From: a virus
Virus record (IMG/VR): IMGVR_UViG_3300033143_000660
Span: 1-24,987 of that record
Strand: one strand, 5' to 3'
DNA: 24,987 bases
A program made the translations under genes and the position numbers. Position 1 is the stretch's first letter, and each line of letters opens with the position of its first letter. The notes under the pieces were generated by a model. The model was not told the DNA's origin and did no database searches. It saw only the letters and a list, made by a program, of their open reading frames with translations. Shown here in pieces: positions 17,601 to 23,854 of the stretch.

Positions 17601-19270
17601 CAGAAGGTCGCCAAAGACTGATTGATGGGAACGAATACTCGGAACCTATGATACGGAAAATATTAGAAACACTAGAAAAGCGGGACATTGATTTTGTTAA
17701 TGCATTTTGGGCGATGTCTGACACTATTATATGGCCAAGATTAAAGGGTGTTGATGAAAGAACTAAGGGGCTTCCGGCAAAAAAAGTAGAGGCTCTATCA
17801 TATGAAACTTCCAAAGGGATATTGACTGGTGGTTATGTTCCTCTTGTTTATGATGGTGATCTTGATGTAAGGGCATACGATTATAATACAGACGATGCTA
17901 TCAGAGATTTGCGGGGCGGAACAGCTACAAGTGCCGCCACAAGACCGAGCGCCAGCAAGCAAAGGCTTGATAGGGTTAAAAAGCCACTAAACCTGTCACT
18001 TACTGGTATGACGTATAAAATAAATGAAACAATCCATGACGTTACTCATAGAGAAGCAGTTACCGACACTTATCGTTTAATGAAAAGCAAACGGATTGGT
18101 AACGCAATAAAGAACATATCGGGTCCAGATGTTTATAACGCTTTACTTCAGCGAGTAAGGGAGGTTGCTGTAAAGCCAATTGTTCCTCAAGGGTTCACGG
18201 AAAGGACTTTATGGTACGCGAGAAGAAATACTCTCATAAATATGATGGGAGCAAGTTTTAACACGGTAGCTATCAATGTTCTTGGCGTTTCTCCTGCGAT
18301 TAGACAAGTTGGTGCGGGCAGATTCTTAAAGGCCATGAGCAAGCTAACAAGCTTGAAAGGAAGGAAATTATACGATTGGGTTATGGAAGATGAATACATG
18401 AGGGAAAGGATAAGAGGTTATGACAGAGATTTAAGTACAGAAGCTAATAGATTTTTAGGTAAAGGAAATATTGGCCCAAGCATGTCTACTTGGCTTATAG
18501 GGCTGGGAATGATGGATAGGGCTGTGACTGTGCCTGCTTATGTTGCCGCCTTTGAAAAAGGCATGGGCATATACAATAACGACTCTAAAGCAGCCAGACA
18601 ATTTGCGGGAAGAGTTATTCGGCAGACTCAGGGCAGCGGAAGAACTGTTGATCTTGCTAAAATTTCTGGTGGCGCGGGGGCTGCTGGGGAGTTCAAGCGA
18701 ATTATTACTATGTATTACAATTTTTTCTCTGCTCAATTGGGGCAGATGGTAGTAAGCCAAAGAATTAGCTCAAAAGAATGGTCTGAAGGCCGTCGAATAA
18801 AGGCAGCTCAACGGATGACGCTAACGACTTTGGGGGTGATTACTATTCCAGCCACCTTGGAAGCGATTGCTAGAGGACAGTGCGGCGATAGCCTGGATGA
18901 GATTTTTGAAAATCTACCCACTTGTGCTGCAAGGTCTTCACTGTTGTTTGCAGGACAACTGTTTCCAGTATTTAGGGACATATTCCCCACTATGTTGAAA
19001 CAGTTCGATCCAGAGACTCAAGCCTTCAGCGTAAGGCTTTCTCCTGTCGAGGCGGCAATGGAAACGGTGGCGAAATTACCAAAAGCCACTATTGATGTGG
19101 CTACTGGAGATTTCACAGAAGGAGATGTAAGCAACCTTATTAAGGGGGTTGGTTATTTGGCTCCCGGCCCCGGATTCCAAGCCAATAGGACGCTTGACGG
19201 ATATATGGCTTTAATGAACGGGGAAACAGACAATCCAATGGTGATATTAACTGGCGCACCAAGGGATTAA
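11621..19270 (+). CDS. Giant polyvalent protein: GNAT x2, ART-like, HESGH protease-like, C-terminal membrane-type domain
   Basis: A single 2549-residue chain, in the place of T7 gp16 and probably ejected into the host with DNA. Domains, by residue: 188-270, hydrophobic helices; 550-668, GNAT-like with ERGKGVGRK (604-612) at the acetyl-CoA loop; 715-815, second GNAT-like with GERKEGVGTKA (752-761) and RLVKFYKRFGFVENKG; 872-1186, ADP-ribosyltransferase-like with VYHGTTHEFDAF (H876), VNYFTS (Y901), ENPFIVGG and GYDAIILKN, ending FDPTDPSIYRQ; 1210-1330, zincin-like with HESGH (1215-1219) and E1274/E1279 in EAYLFEG; 1330-2190, long charged helices; 2200-2460, RRNTLINMMGASFNTVAINV plus hydrophobic helices, like the large-polyvalent-associated domain 38. 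I see no lytic transglycosylase motif. Domain families follow the polyvalent-protein scheme of Iyer and Aravind; activities are unproven. It overlaps the upstream gene by ATGA. Confidence 0.85.
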   Translation: MRTDEEIYKELTGSGRMLQTSIDFGSNQNPDAHAQIQRSAKKLNVPVDLAERNPEINKIVSDREIYEKLQSTEYLKKSFQNPNFASVAHDDVDALSKVENSFSRIRGPEPGYISTMKGLHVGAVEGFEKIRQGIRMQWADLIGSERMRKSAEQKFAAAETKTQRFDPEFETSTMRGVYGGLTSLTRQAPALIASVIAKSPVPALMAMGVGVEAEAYPKYRARGAAPEMALLGSVGEGAVEVATELMPMGFLVSKFGKVGAGEFLAGLLAIELPSEQVAEIVQSAIDTAIANPDKTWGDYFKERPEAAYETLIATIVQSGIVGGAGALSRYGSDVNKSEDALNKQEALDGQIETVNETKLKSRSPEEMKKFLDEVVGAEEEVFLSPEDAEVFFQSNPEILETLPPELQETITEALAVQGDVVIQKSDYLTYLSEYHDQLTEVVRNDMDGMNAKEANEWVEQGNEQFEAEAERILEEQEVESEFRTSAETVATKIKEQIVKTGRFTEEAAEKYSQLHKAFAVTVADRIGKTPEEVYEQFGLEVRGAPVIGDMVLEQRTPEELGLNVTDTSLGKQYSTDAAHITVMEDAEFAPRKNSITDFVVEESERGKGVGRKILSDVLRLYDPAEISAAASSESSVALFYANGFRPATKPGATLKESFTKMQEDSSVTMVIPPEEVDAYMAKLHEAHRADQAENRVRLEKVLAGEAYEQAALKAGDVQTFSDNLEKSLGLKSLNLFESNGDLKLDTIIVPKGERKEGVGTKAMQAIIDFADSKGLRVTLTPAVKDDFQGTTSRARLVKFYKRFGFVENKGRKKDFTISESMYREPVAALYQTPVVDEESEQFKNWAGGADVQVIEGWGINDFDFTGEGPFVVKVYHGTTHEFDAFDATRGNFEGQFGAVNYFTSSEQDASDNYAGEGPDLTSRIEQRSEQLQQKLEDQFDEKGRKEVLDSLYRSTSELRIVSAQVADMDDSDAAYEVGKVLARRELSGGGEQTLELFVKMENPFIVGGETQWLEFVDNEETQKLAIEQVADNNDLTVKEVEVDIDTYEDEIDEARWDIEADQEHPLAEAIQVVATRNDVDAAELAGQVYELGSEATSDSIEALMRESESMMYAEGEKGELIGFHLIGEIIEELGYDAIILKNAESRFKTMDIEQGTAHVHVFDSGKTNIKSVENVGAFDPTDPSIYRQEARGQIQFDDGALITLLENADLSTFLHESGHFFFESYKTLAAENPEIAQDMQTLLDFVEVENLEVWNGMTLEQRRDGHEKVARAFEAYLFEGKSPNIEMQSLFSRFRDWLLNVYQNLAKLNVTLTPEVTQVFDRMLATKEQIREKEVARAYEPLFESAEEAGMTEKQWIDYQNMDERRRVMSESQLQTRSLRDMKWLSKAKGKALRELQKEAKAKRKAMRAEVAEEVSRETTYQAMNFAKKGELLDSDVKAEIHKIDLKTVEETYEGAKSDPKVVDSEIDGLQVAIAKLGGLSREESEAQGIDPADFTAQPVFGKRVFKRGGLSFDGMAEQLSQLGYLPEPYTANDLLNKLDKDLRGDTQYSVNADFDKIRGMEAEVDWRNLGTGKTGMLGKDGLHPDIVAEMFGFTSGDELIQRLSQAEPQKTHIDRLTDERMLETYGDLTDPVVIERAAEEAIHNEAHTRFLHTELSSLTKRAATGNVLSRAAKQYAEEAISRKKIREIRPFQYAAAETRAAKNAEKSIIQGDRDSAAEHKRAQVLNNHFFRAANNAQTETEKMVRYLKKFDREGTRKNLRGEYLEQIDALLARFDLRKSVTLKEIDSLAKFMESEADRLDAVNVDIDPKMADERFKKHYKEMTLEEVRGLRDTLKQLEHLARREQNMYIERRNMMFEEEKQAILGELREVHPKVFDEEDQPIPYKKDTRPAIKEFSGKFKSKFDAEFLNLENLLESMTLGKGEQIFDSLFGRLSEAADDQSTLMKEISDFLSPFTKAYSVKERLAFSSSKIKLGDEYFTREKRIAIALNYGNPEGRQRLIDGNEYSEPMIRKILETLEKRDIDFVNAFWAMSDTIIWPRLKGVDERTKGLPAKKVEALSYETSKGILTGGYVPLVYDGDLDVRAYDYNTDDAIRDLRGGTATSAATRPSASKQRLDRVKKPLNLSLTGMTYKINETIHDVTHREAVTDTYRLMKSKRIGNAIKNISGPDVYNALLQRVREVAVKPIVPQGFTERTLWYARRNTLINMMGASFNTVAINVLGVSPAIRQVGAGRFLKAMSKLTSLKGRKLYDWVMEDEYMRERIRGYDRDLSTEANRFLGKGNIGPSMSTWLIGLGMMDRAVTVPAYVAAFEKGMGIYNNDSKAARQFAGRVIRQTQGSGRTVDLAKISGGAGAAGEFKRIITMYYNFFSAQLGQMVVSQRISSKEWSEGRRIKAAQRMTLTTLGVITIPATLEAIARGQCGDSLDEIFENLPTCAARSSLLFAGQLFPVFRDIFPTMLKQFDPETQAFSVRLSPVEAAMETVAKLPKATIDVATGDFTEGDVSNLIKGVGYLAPGPGFQANRTLDGYMALMNGETDNPMVILTGAPRD

Positions 19271-19395
19271 CCAAGCAGATGGGAGTCGTCGGGTAATTTG
19301 CTGCCCTCCTCCAGTGGAAAATCAGACGGCTTCCTGACGCACTAGCGGTTGAATAAATTATTGAAATAACTAAGGTAATACAATGAGAAACTTTA
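19271..19395 (+). other. Intergenic stretch before the tail-spike pair
   Basis: One of only two sizeable gaps in the late operon (125 bases). It holds the second 15-base motif (19337-19351), an AT-rich run after it, and a mini-ORF start near its end. A weak 4-bp stem (TCAG/CTGA near 19322-19337) is present, without a U-tract. I see no convincing terminator and no clean sigma70 promoter: TTGAAT at 19349 has no good -10 box at 16-18 bases. Confidence 0.6.
19337..19351 (+). repeat. 15-base intergenic motif, copy 2
   Basis: ACGCACTAGCGGTTG, one mismatch from copy 1 at 4349-4363. It is followed after about 20 bases by AACTAAGG; copy 1 is followed at a similar distance by AAACTATAA. The hairpin complement present at copy 1 (GCTAA) is missing here, so the conserved feature is the sequence rather than a stem. 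Confidence 0.5.
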
Positions 19396-19403
19396 ATGTC
19401 TGA
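19383..19403 (+). CDS. Possible 6-codon leader ORF
   Basis: ATG at 19383 lies 6 nt behind AAGGT (19372-19376) and reads MRNFNV then TGA at 19401-19403. The start of the following gene (19396) is inside it, in another frame, and has no Shine-Dalgarno of its own. The mini-ORF could load ribosomes that restart at 19396; it could equally be chance. Confidence 0.3.
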   Translation: MRNFNV

Positions 19404-19854
19404 TATTAAGCTCAGGGCAAAAGAGGAAGCTCGTAAAGAGGTTATGGCAGAAATTGAGGGCGCAAGAGCTGAGACTGAAAGGGTTAAGGCTGAGAGAGAT
19501 GCAGCTCAACTGAGATTGAAGGCTTCTGAAGAATTGGCTGGAAACTTAAACGGTCAAATAGCAAAGCTTAAGACTGATGTTTCTCAGGGTACAAAATCCA
19601 TTGCCTCTGGTAAGCAGCAGTTAATTGACGGCACTCAGGTTATTAAGAGCGAGCTTACTCAAGAGAAATTAAAGGTACAGAAATTAGAGATTCAAATAGC
19701 TAGTCTTGAAGGGAAACTTTCTGCAAAACCAAAACAGGTAAAAACTAAGATTGTTCAATCTCAGCCAATGGCTATTCCTGATTTCAATGTTGTCCCGATT
19801 AGAGGGCAAGACGGTAGAATCCAATCAGCTAAAATAACTCCGGTGACACACTAA
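19396..19854 (+). CDS. Coiled-coil protein upstream of the tail spike
   Basis: This 152-residue protein is almost entirely a charged coiled coil (residues 5-110: repeated Ala/Glu/Lys/Arg heptads), then a short Lys/Val linker and a C-terminal motif IPDFNVVPIRGQDGRIQSAK (residues 127-146). Similar endings are found in small phage proteins next to tail fibre genes, by memory only. No in-frame start exists upstream (TGA at 19384-19386), so ATG 19396 is the first. It ends in a TAATG overlap with the spike gene, which suggests coupled expression. It could be a fibre-attachment or spike-assembly protein; no function is proven. Confidence 0.72.
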   Translation: MSDIKLRAKEEARKEVMAEIEGARAETERVKAERDAAQLRLKASEELAGNLNGQIAKLKTDVSQGTKSIASGKQQLIDGTQVIKSELTQEKLKVQKLEIQIASLEGKLSAKPKQVKTKIVQSQPMAIPDFNVVPIRGQDGRIQSAKITPVTH

Positions 19855-21662
19855 TGACAAGTAATTCAACAGATAGACGACACGGTGTAAACGGCTCCTT
19901 AGCAATTAAGGCTCCCTGTAAATCAGCGACCACAGCAAACATAACCCTTTCGGGCGAACAGACGCTTGATGGGGTGGCGTTAGTCTCTGGAGACAGGGCT
20001 TTAGTAAAAAACCAGACCGCCGGTAGTGAAAACGGTATTTATGCGGTAAATACAAGTGACTGGCAACGAGAACCAGATTGGGATGGGGTGAGAGATGCTG
20101 TAGAAGGCACGAGCGTTTACGTTACGGATGGGGATGCTACGACAGGACACTGGAGAGTTACGACAGCTAACCCAATTACTCCAGGAACGACAAGTGTTGC
20201 TTTTATAGCAAGCGATATTGATTCAACTTTAAGATCGGATTTAGTTTCTACCGACACAGACGATGGCACGTCAGGCTTTCATCTTGTCAGTATCCCCCCC
20301 TTCTCAACTGAGACGAATATTGAAAACCACGCTTTTGCTCACAACAATGCTTTAAGGTATATCCTTTTAAGCTTACACGATGGGATAAGGGCGGGGACTA
20401 ATACGACAAATTTAGCAACATACATAAACAATGCTATTACTTCCGTCAGTGCTACTGCTAAAGGGAGTGTTGTGTTTCCTGCTGGGACATATTACACGAC
20501 AGCAGCAATAATACTTGAGGCTTCGATCTCTATAATAGGTGACGGGCAGAATGCAACCATCTTTGACGGTCAAGCAGGTACTCATAATATTTTTGAAGGA
20601 ATTGAGACATCACAAACTGCATACAGATCATCATTAAAGGATTGTAAAATATTAGGCAATACAACAGGTGATAATATTAAGTTGGATGGAGTTTCTTACT
20701 TACATATAGACAGGATTGATTCTGTTTACGGGGTTAATGGCATAACGTTTATAACTGACTGCTTTCTTAATAAGGTAACAAATAGCCTAATAGAATTAGC
20801 GACTGGATATGGTATTAATCTTGATGATTCTGGTGCTAATTTTAATGTCAATGAAATCAGAAACAATCAGTTCAACGGAAATGTAAAAGTTCATATCTAT
20901 GTTGGCGCAAGTGCTTGCTATGGAAATGTAATATCAGGCAATAACTTCAACGCTGGAGGTGAGGCTCTTTACGCCACCAATGGTAGTTATTCTAATATAT
21001 TTAGAAATAACTCAATAGAGGTAGGGTCAAGTCTTACGCAATCCGTTTATATAGGTAATTTAAACTATGCGGGAGGTGCGGAATCTGCGCCTATAAACTG
21101 GACAATAACGGATAATAATTTTACTGGCGCTGGAACTCCGACCTACCAATTAAGGATAACTGGTGGAGCAGCGCACATGGTTGTTGAGAATAATGAGTTT
21201 AACGGAGTACCAGGTACATCTCATATCAGATTAGAGAGTATTGGTGGAGCTTGTCATTTCATTAAGAATAAGAATCCATCGGCTGGAGTAAAACCGATCT
21301 ACACAATCGATACGGTTACAAATGCGAATATTGTAAGTGCTGTCACAACAGTCCTAACCTTTGCAGATGAAGCCACTTCACCATCGATAATGCCAGACCA
21401 AGGAAACGGTAATACTGGCAAGGTGTATAAAACAGCAAATACTGTGGCCACTTCTCTTACTTCTGTAGCTGAGGCGATGGATGGACAAGAATATAAAGTA
21501 ATATTTGGTGATAGTAATACAACGGTTCTTTTTGGCGGTGCCGGGGCATTCTTGGGGAATGTAGGGGTGAACTGGACTCCTGCCACTAACGACCACATGG
21601 ATTGTATTTATGATGCCACTCTTGCTAAATCTCTATGCGTGATCTCGGATAACACGGCATGA
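19854..21662 (+). CDS. Tail spike/fibre with beta-helix
   Basis: Receptor-binding spike of 602 residues. The N-terminal domain (about 1-125) has NITLSGEQTLDGVALVSGD, followed by RALVKNQT, SENGIYAV, WQREPDWDG and VYVTDGDA, a module widespread at the N terminus of phage tail fibres and presumably joining the virion. Residues 205-500 have GSVVFPAGTYYTTAAIILE and many N-rich rungs (NQFNGN, NNFNAGG, NNFTGAG, NNEFNGV) typical of a right-handed pectate-lyase-like beta-helix, which often binds or cuts surface polysaccharide. Residues 510-602 form a separate Gly/Thr-rich end. The body is AT-rich (32% in one hand-counted sample) against 55-57% at both ends, a sign of exchange. Catalytic residues cannot be identified by eye. 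Confidence 0.87.
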   Translation: MTSNSTDRRHGVNGSLAIKAPCKSATTANITLSGEQTLDGVALVSGDRALVKNQTAGSENGIYAVNTSDWQREPDWDGVRDAVEGTSVYVTDGDATTGHWRVTTANPITPGTTSVAFIASDIDSTLRSDLVSTDTDDGTSGFHLVSIPPFSTETNIENHAFAHNNALRYILLSLHDGIRAGTNTTNLATYINNAITSVSATAKGSVVFPAGTYYTTAAIILEASISIIGDGQNATIFDGQAGTHNIFEGIETSQTAYRSSLKDCKILGNTTGDNIKLDGVSYLHIDRIDSVYGVNGITFITDCFLNKVTNSLIELATGYGINLDDSGANFNVNEIRNNQFNGNVKVHIYVGASACYGNVISGNNFNAGGEALYATNGSYSNIFRNNSIEVGSSLTQSVYIGNLNYAGGAESAPINWTITDNNFTGAGTPTYQLRITGGAAHMVVENNEFNGVPGTSHIRLESIGGACHFIKNKNPSAGVKPIYTIDTVTNANIVSAVTTVLTFADEATSPSIMPDQGNGNTGKVYKTANTVATSLTSVAEAMDGQEYKVIFGDSNTTVLFGGAGAFLGNVGVNWTPATNDHMDCIYDATLAKSLCVISDNTA

Positions 21663-21707
21663 ACCTAACCCTTACAAGATACGGCTCTATCCCCGGTAAA
21701 GGTAATT

Positions 21708-22124
21708 ATGCAAATATCAACTAATTTTAGCGTAAAAGAACTGGTAGACCCTGAAACTGTAGAGGCTTTAGGCGAGAGGGCTAGGAATGTAATACTTCCA
21801 TTTTTACCTGTTGTTTTGGAAAAGCTGAGAGAATACACAGGAAGTATCACGGTCAACGATTATGAGTGGGGCGGTAATTTCAAATACTCTGGAACCAGAC
21901 CCTATACTTATAAGAAAGGGGCTGCTTTTTCCTCTCACAGATACGGGAACACAACTGATTGTAAGTTTAAAGGCATTACACCTTTAGAGGTACAGACATA
22001 TATTTTAGATAACCCAGACGACTACCCTCACATCGTAAGAATGGAGGATGCCGCTATTACAAAGACATGGCTCCACATTGAAACAGGGTTCAGGTCTGGT
22101 GATATAAAGGTTTTTAAACCATAA
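21708..22124 (+). CDS. M15-type peptidase, probable endolysin
   Basis: A compact 138-residue D-Ala-D-Ala carboxypeptidase or L-Ala-D-Glu endopeptidase type domain that would cut peptidoglycan cross-links at lysis. The zinc ligand pattern of the M15 family is visible: SSHRYGNTTDCKF (H77 and D84, the HxxxxxxD motif) and WLHIE (H123, with E125 close to the usual catalytic position). The N terminus FSVKELVDPETVEALGE is the common helical opening of the phage M15_3 type. There is no signal peptide, so release needs a holin. AAGGT lies 5 nt before ATG 21708. It is followed after 12 bases by a holin gene. A virion-bound or other peptidase role is less likely given this context. Confidence 0.85.
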   Translation: MQISTNFSVKELVDPETVEALGERARNVILPFLPVVLEKLREYTGSITVNDYEWGGNFKYSGTRPYTYKKGAAFSSHRYGNTTDCKFKGITPLEVQTYILDNPDDYPHIVRMEDAAITKTWLHIETGFRSGDIKVFKP

Positions 22125-22136
22125 CAAGGTGGCATA

Positions 22137-22367
22137 ATGGAACGTATTAACCAGCACCAAGAAACTTTAAAACATGTAGTCGATGCAGCGGTAATACCGG
22201 GAGGGGTTCTAACTGCATTATCTAGCTACATGGGCTTGATTAACGGGGTGATGACGTTCCTTGTCTTGGTGACTTCTTTAATTTGGGGTGTTTACAGAAT
22301 CATTGATATGAGAAACAAACAGCGCCGATCAGATAAAGACTATAACGGGAAGGATAAGAGGGGATAA
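22137..22367 (+). CDS. Holin-like membrane protein
   Basis: This 76-residue protein has two hydrophobic stretches (about residues 13-31, HVVDAAVIPGGVLTALSSYM region, and 34-56, GLINGVMTFLVLVTSLIWGV) and a strongly basic hydrophilic C terminus (MRNKQRRSDKDYNGKDKRG). This is the shape of a small class II or III type holin that makes lesions in the inner membrane for the endolysin. AAGGTGG sits before ATG 22137. Position between the peptidase and another membrane protein supports the call. No unique holin family signature is claimed. Confidence 0.8.
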   Translation: MERINQHQETLKHVVDAAVIPGGVLTALSSYMGLINGVMTFLVLVTSLIWGVYRIIDMRNKQRRSDKDYNGKDKRG

Positions 22368-22370
22368 ATA

Positions 22371-22772
22371 ATGGGCTGGATTACATCTTTATTAGGTGGT
22401 GGACTTGTTAAGTCCGTTGAGAACATCGCAAGCGAATGGATCGATACTGCTAAAGAAACAGCAGAAGCAAAAGCTATAATGGTCAAGACGCTCGATCCTA
22501 ATGGCAAAATGCGGAGAGATTTATCAAGGTTTGCCTGTAGAGCCTATGGCTTCTACTTGGTTACTACTGTCATATTGATTTTTATGTCTGTCTGGGGAGT
22601 AGGTGGAGATATATGCACCACAACCAACGGAGTCATTAATTGCTTGCTGAACGCAGATGTCGCTGCTGGAAGAATGACTGAGCTGTTTTTACCCATAACC
22701 GGCTCATGGGGCGCTATCGTTACCGCTTCTTTCGGGGTTAATTCGGTTAATTCTTATAAGGGGAGGGCTTGA
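22371..22772 (+). CDS. 3TM-type phage holin/GTA holin-like protein
   Basis: This 133-residue membrane protein resembles the three-transmembrane holin family also known from gene-transfer agents. It has an N-terminal amphipathic segment (MGWITSLLGGGLVKSVENIA), a charged helix with AEAKAIMVKTLDPNGKMRRD, then hydrophobic segments at about 57-76 (YGFYLVTTVILIFMSVW) and 104-123 (ELFLPITGSWGAIVTASFGV). Two Cys (C82, C91) lie in the loop between them. The start ATG is 4 nt after the previous stop. With the preceding gene this makes a holin pair; one may be an antiholin. The stop overlaps the next TTG (TTGA). Confidence 0.75.
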   Translation: MGWITSLLGGGLVKSVENIASEWIDTAKETAEAKAIMVKTLDPNGKMRRDLSRFACRAYGFYLVTTVILIFMSVWGVGGDICTTTNGVINCLLNADVAAGRMTELFLPITGSWGAIVTASFGVNSVNSYKGRA

Positions 22773-23122
22773 AACCAATGAAATACCCACATCTTGAATC
22801 TATCGTGCTAATTGTAATATTTATTCTATTGATGGTTTTTGGATCATCTAAGGTATTTGCCTCTGGCTCCCACCATGAATACGTGGTGAACAATACAACG
22901 AAAGTGGAGAAATCTAGCAACTCAGCTATGGCTCTATCAGCAGCGCAATTGAACTTTGACTGGTCGACTCAAGCTCTACAGCTATCAGGTGGCGTAGGCT
23001 CTCACAACGGCGCACAGGCGCTTTCTATCGGACTGGGTAAAAGGGTTGGGCAAGTTCTATTTAACGCCTCAGCGACCTCTGGCGGCGGTTATGCGGCTGG
23101 AGCTACCCTGAGAATCAAGTGA
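22769..23122 (+). CDS. Secreted protein with YadA-anchor-like C terminus
   Basis: This 117-residue protein has a long hydrophobic N terminus (residues 11-28, SIVLIVIFILLMVFGSSK) ending in VFASG, a plausible signal peptidase I site near residue 31, then a Ser/Asn/Thr-rich segment and a C-terminal beta-rich part, LSGGVGSHNGAQALSIGLGK (72-91), with FNASATSGGGYAAGATLRIK to the end. The G-G-x-G-x-Y/H-x-G-x-x-A-x-x-x-G spacing recalls the YadA-type trimeric autotransporter anchor, though it is shorter and lacks a terminal aromatic residue. It sits where spanin genes are often found, but has no coiled coil and no lipobox Cys. TTG 22769 overlaps the previous stop; ATG 22778 is the alternative start. 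The role is unknown; outer-membrane action is inferred. Confidence 0.6.
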   Translation: MKPMKYPHLESIVLIVIFILLMVFGSSKVFASGSHHEYVVNNTTKVEKSSNSAMALSAAQLNFDWSTQALQLSGGVGSHNGAQALSIGLGKRVGQVLFNASATSGGGYAAGATLRIK

Positions 23123-23364
23123 AAGACGCAGCCTACAAGTGGTTAAAGCTGGCCTCTGATAATAAGAAGATCATAGCTATCGTGCTGGTATTCTTTTTTG
23201 GTGGTGGCGGTTTAGGGTATGGGACCAGCTTGTATGTAAATACGGGTGGTACCAGTGAAATAGCCAATGAAACTAATAACTTAACACCGGACCAGCCCCT
23301 TGTGGGGACCAAGCCCTGTATCTGCCAGTGTGGGATAACCAAGCATCTTAAAAAGGCTCATTAG
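23119..23364 (+). CDS. Small membrane protein with CICQC motif
   Basis: This 81-residue protein has one hydrophobic segment (about residues 18-36, IIAIVLVFFFGGGGLGYG), then a polar, Asn/Thr-rich stretch and three clustered Cys (C67, C69, C71 in CICQC), ending in a basic HLKKAH. The N terminus has Lys before the membrane segment, so the Cys part would face the periplasm. The start is GTG overlapping the previous stop (GTGA), suggesting coupling to the secreted protein. I recognise no family. As the last gene of the lysis block, a lysis or superinfection role is possible but unproven. Confidence 0.6.
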   Translation: MKDAAYKWLKLASDNKKIIAIVLVFFFGGGGLGYGTSLYVNTGGTSEIANETNNLTPDQPLVGTKPCICQCGITKHLKKAH

Positions 23365-23392
23365 CTCTCCTCCATCACAGGGTATGTGGGTG
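23365..23392. other. Convergent gene junction, no clear terminator
   Basis: This 28-base gap separates the end of the plus-strand lysis block from the end of the minus-strand block. TCACA/TGTGG around GGGTA could form a 5-pair stem (with one G-U), but no T-run follows on either strand, so transcription may run through into the opposite genes. Confidence 0.4.
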
Positions 23393-23827
23393 TTATGCTA
23401 CATTCTTAGGGACTACCAGCATCCCTTTCATCCACGGAATCACGATGATATTCATTCCAAGCACCTCGCCATAACCGCCTCTATACTTTCCCGTGAACTG
23501 CATCATTTGACGTATGGCTGGGTTTCCAGTTAGCTCCTGATAGTCTTTACTACCTATGAGTAGGCTTTTCCCGCGCTGGTTATAAAATTCGAGAACACCA
23601 ATGTCTTGCTTATATATAGCCTCCATTAAATCGTCTGTATCTAACCGGTGCTGTGTATATGCGATGCGTTCATCCTGTGCGTAACAACCAATCTTTGCTA
23701 AAACCCAGAACAGTAATCGCTGCAATCCGTGATAGCCTTTGTCTTTACGAAACACGTACCTATCCACACTCTCAACTGTTGAAACGTGTCTTTTTGTCTC
23801 TAAATATTCAATTACATTTGTTTCCAT
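23393..23827 (-). CDS. Conserved-looking phage protein, function unknown
   Basis: This 144-residue protein is the last gene of the minus-strand block and converges with the lysis block across 28 bases. AGGAGGT lies 4 nt before the ATG (complement of 23825-23827), so translation is well supported. A notable part is RGKSLLIGSKDYQELTGNPA, followed by GGYGEVLGMNIIVIPWMKGM and LVVPK at the C terminus. Similar strings (LIGxxDF/YxEL and a final VxVIPWMKGMLVLP) occur in phage proteins I recall as hypothetical. There is no signal peptide or catalytic motif. The function is unknown. Confidence 0.75.
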   Translation of the reverse strand: METNVIEYLETKRHVSTVESVDRYVFRKDKGYHGLQRLLFWVLAKIGCYAQDERIAYTQHRLDTDDLMEAIYKQDIGVLEFYNQRGKSLLIGSKDYQELTGNPAIRQMMQFTGKYRGGYGEVLGMNIIVIPWMKGMLVVPKNVA

Positions 23828-23854
23828 CTCAACCTCCTAATACTTCCCCGACTC

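Noticed and set aside
18455-18760. 101-residue minus-strand open frame
   Set aside because: Antisense to the conserved C-terminal domain of the giant protein; no motif or signal of its own.
21659-21724. 21-codon ORF (MNLTLTRYGSIPGKG...) between spike and peptidase
   Set aside because: The opening recalls DUF5675-type proteins and it overlaps the spike stop as ATGA, but it is too short to support; perhaps a remnant, not annotated as a gene.
21708-22124. DNA-binding or tail protein interpretation of the 138-residue gene
   Set aside because: The H-x6-D and WLHIE zinc-site pattern and the adjacent holin gene favour an M15 peptidase.
23295-23308. CCCC-TTGT-GGGG hairpin as terminator
   Set aside because: Only 4 bp, inside the 81-residue gene, with no T-run after it.
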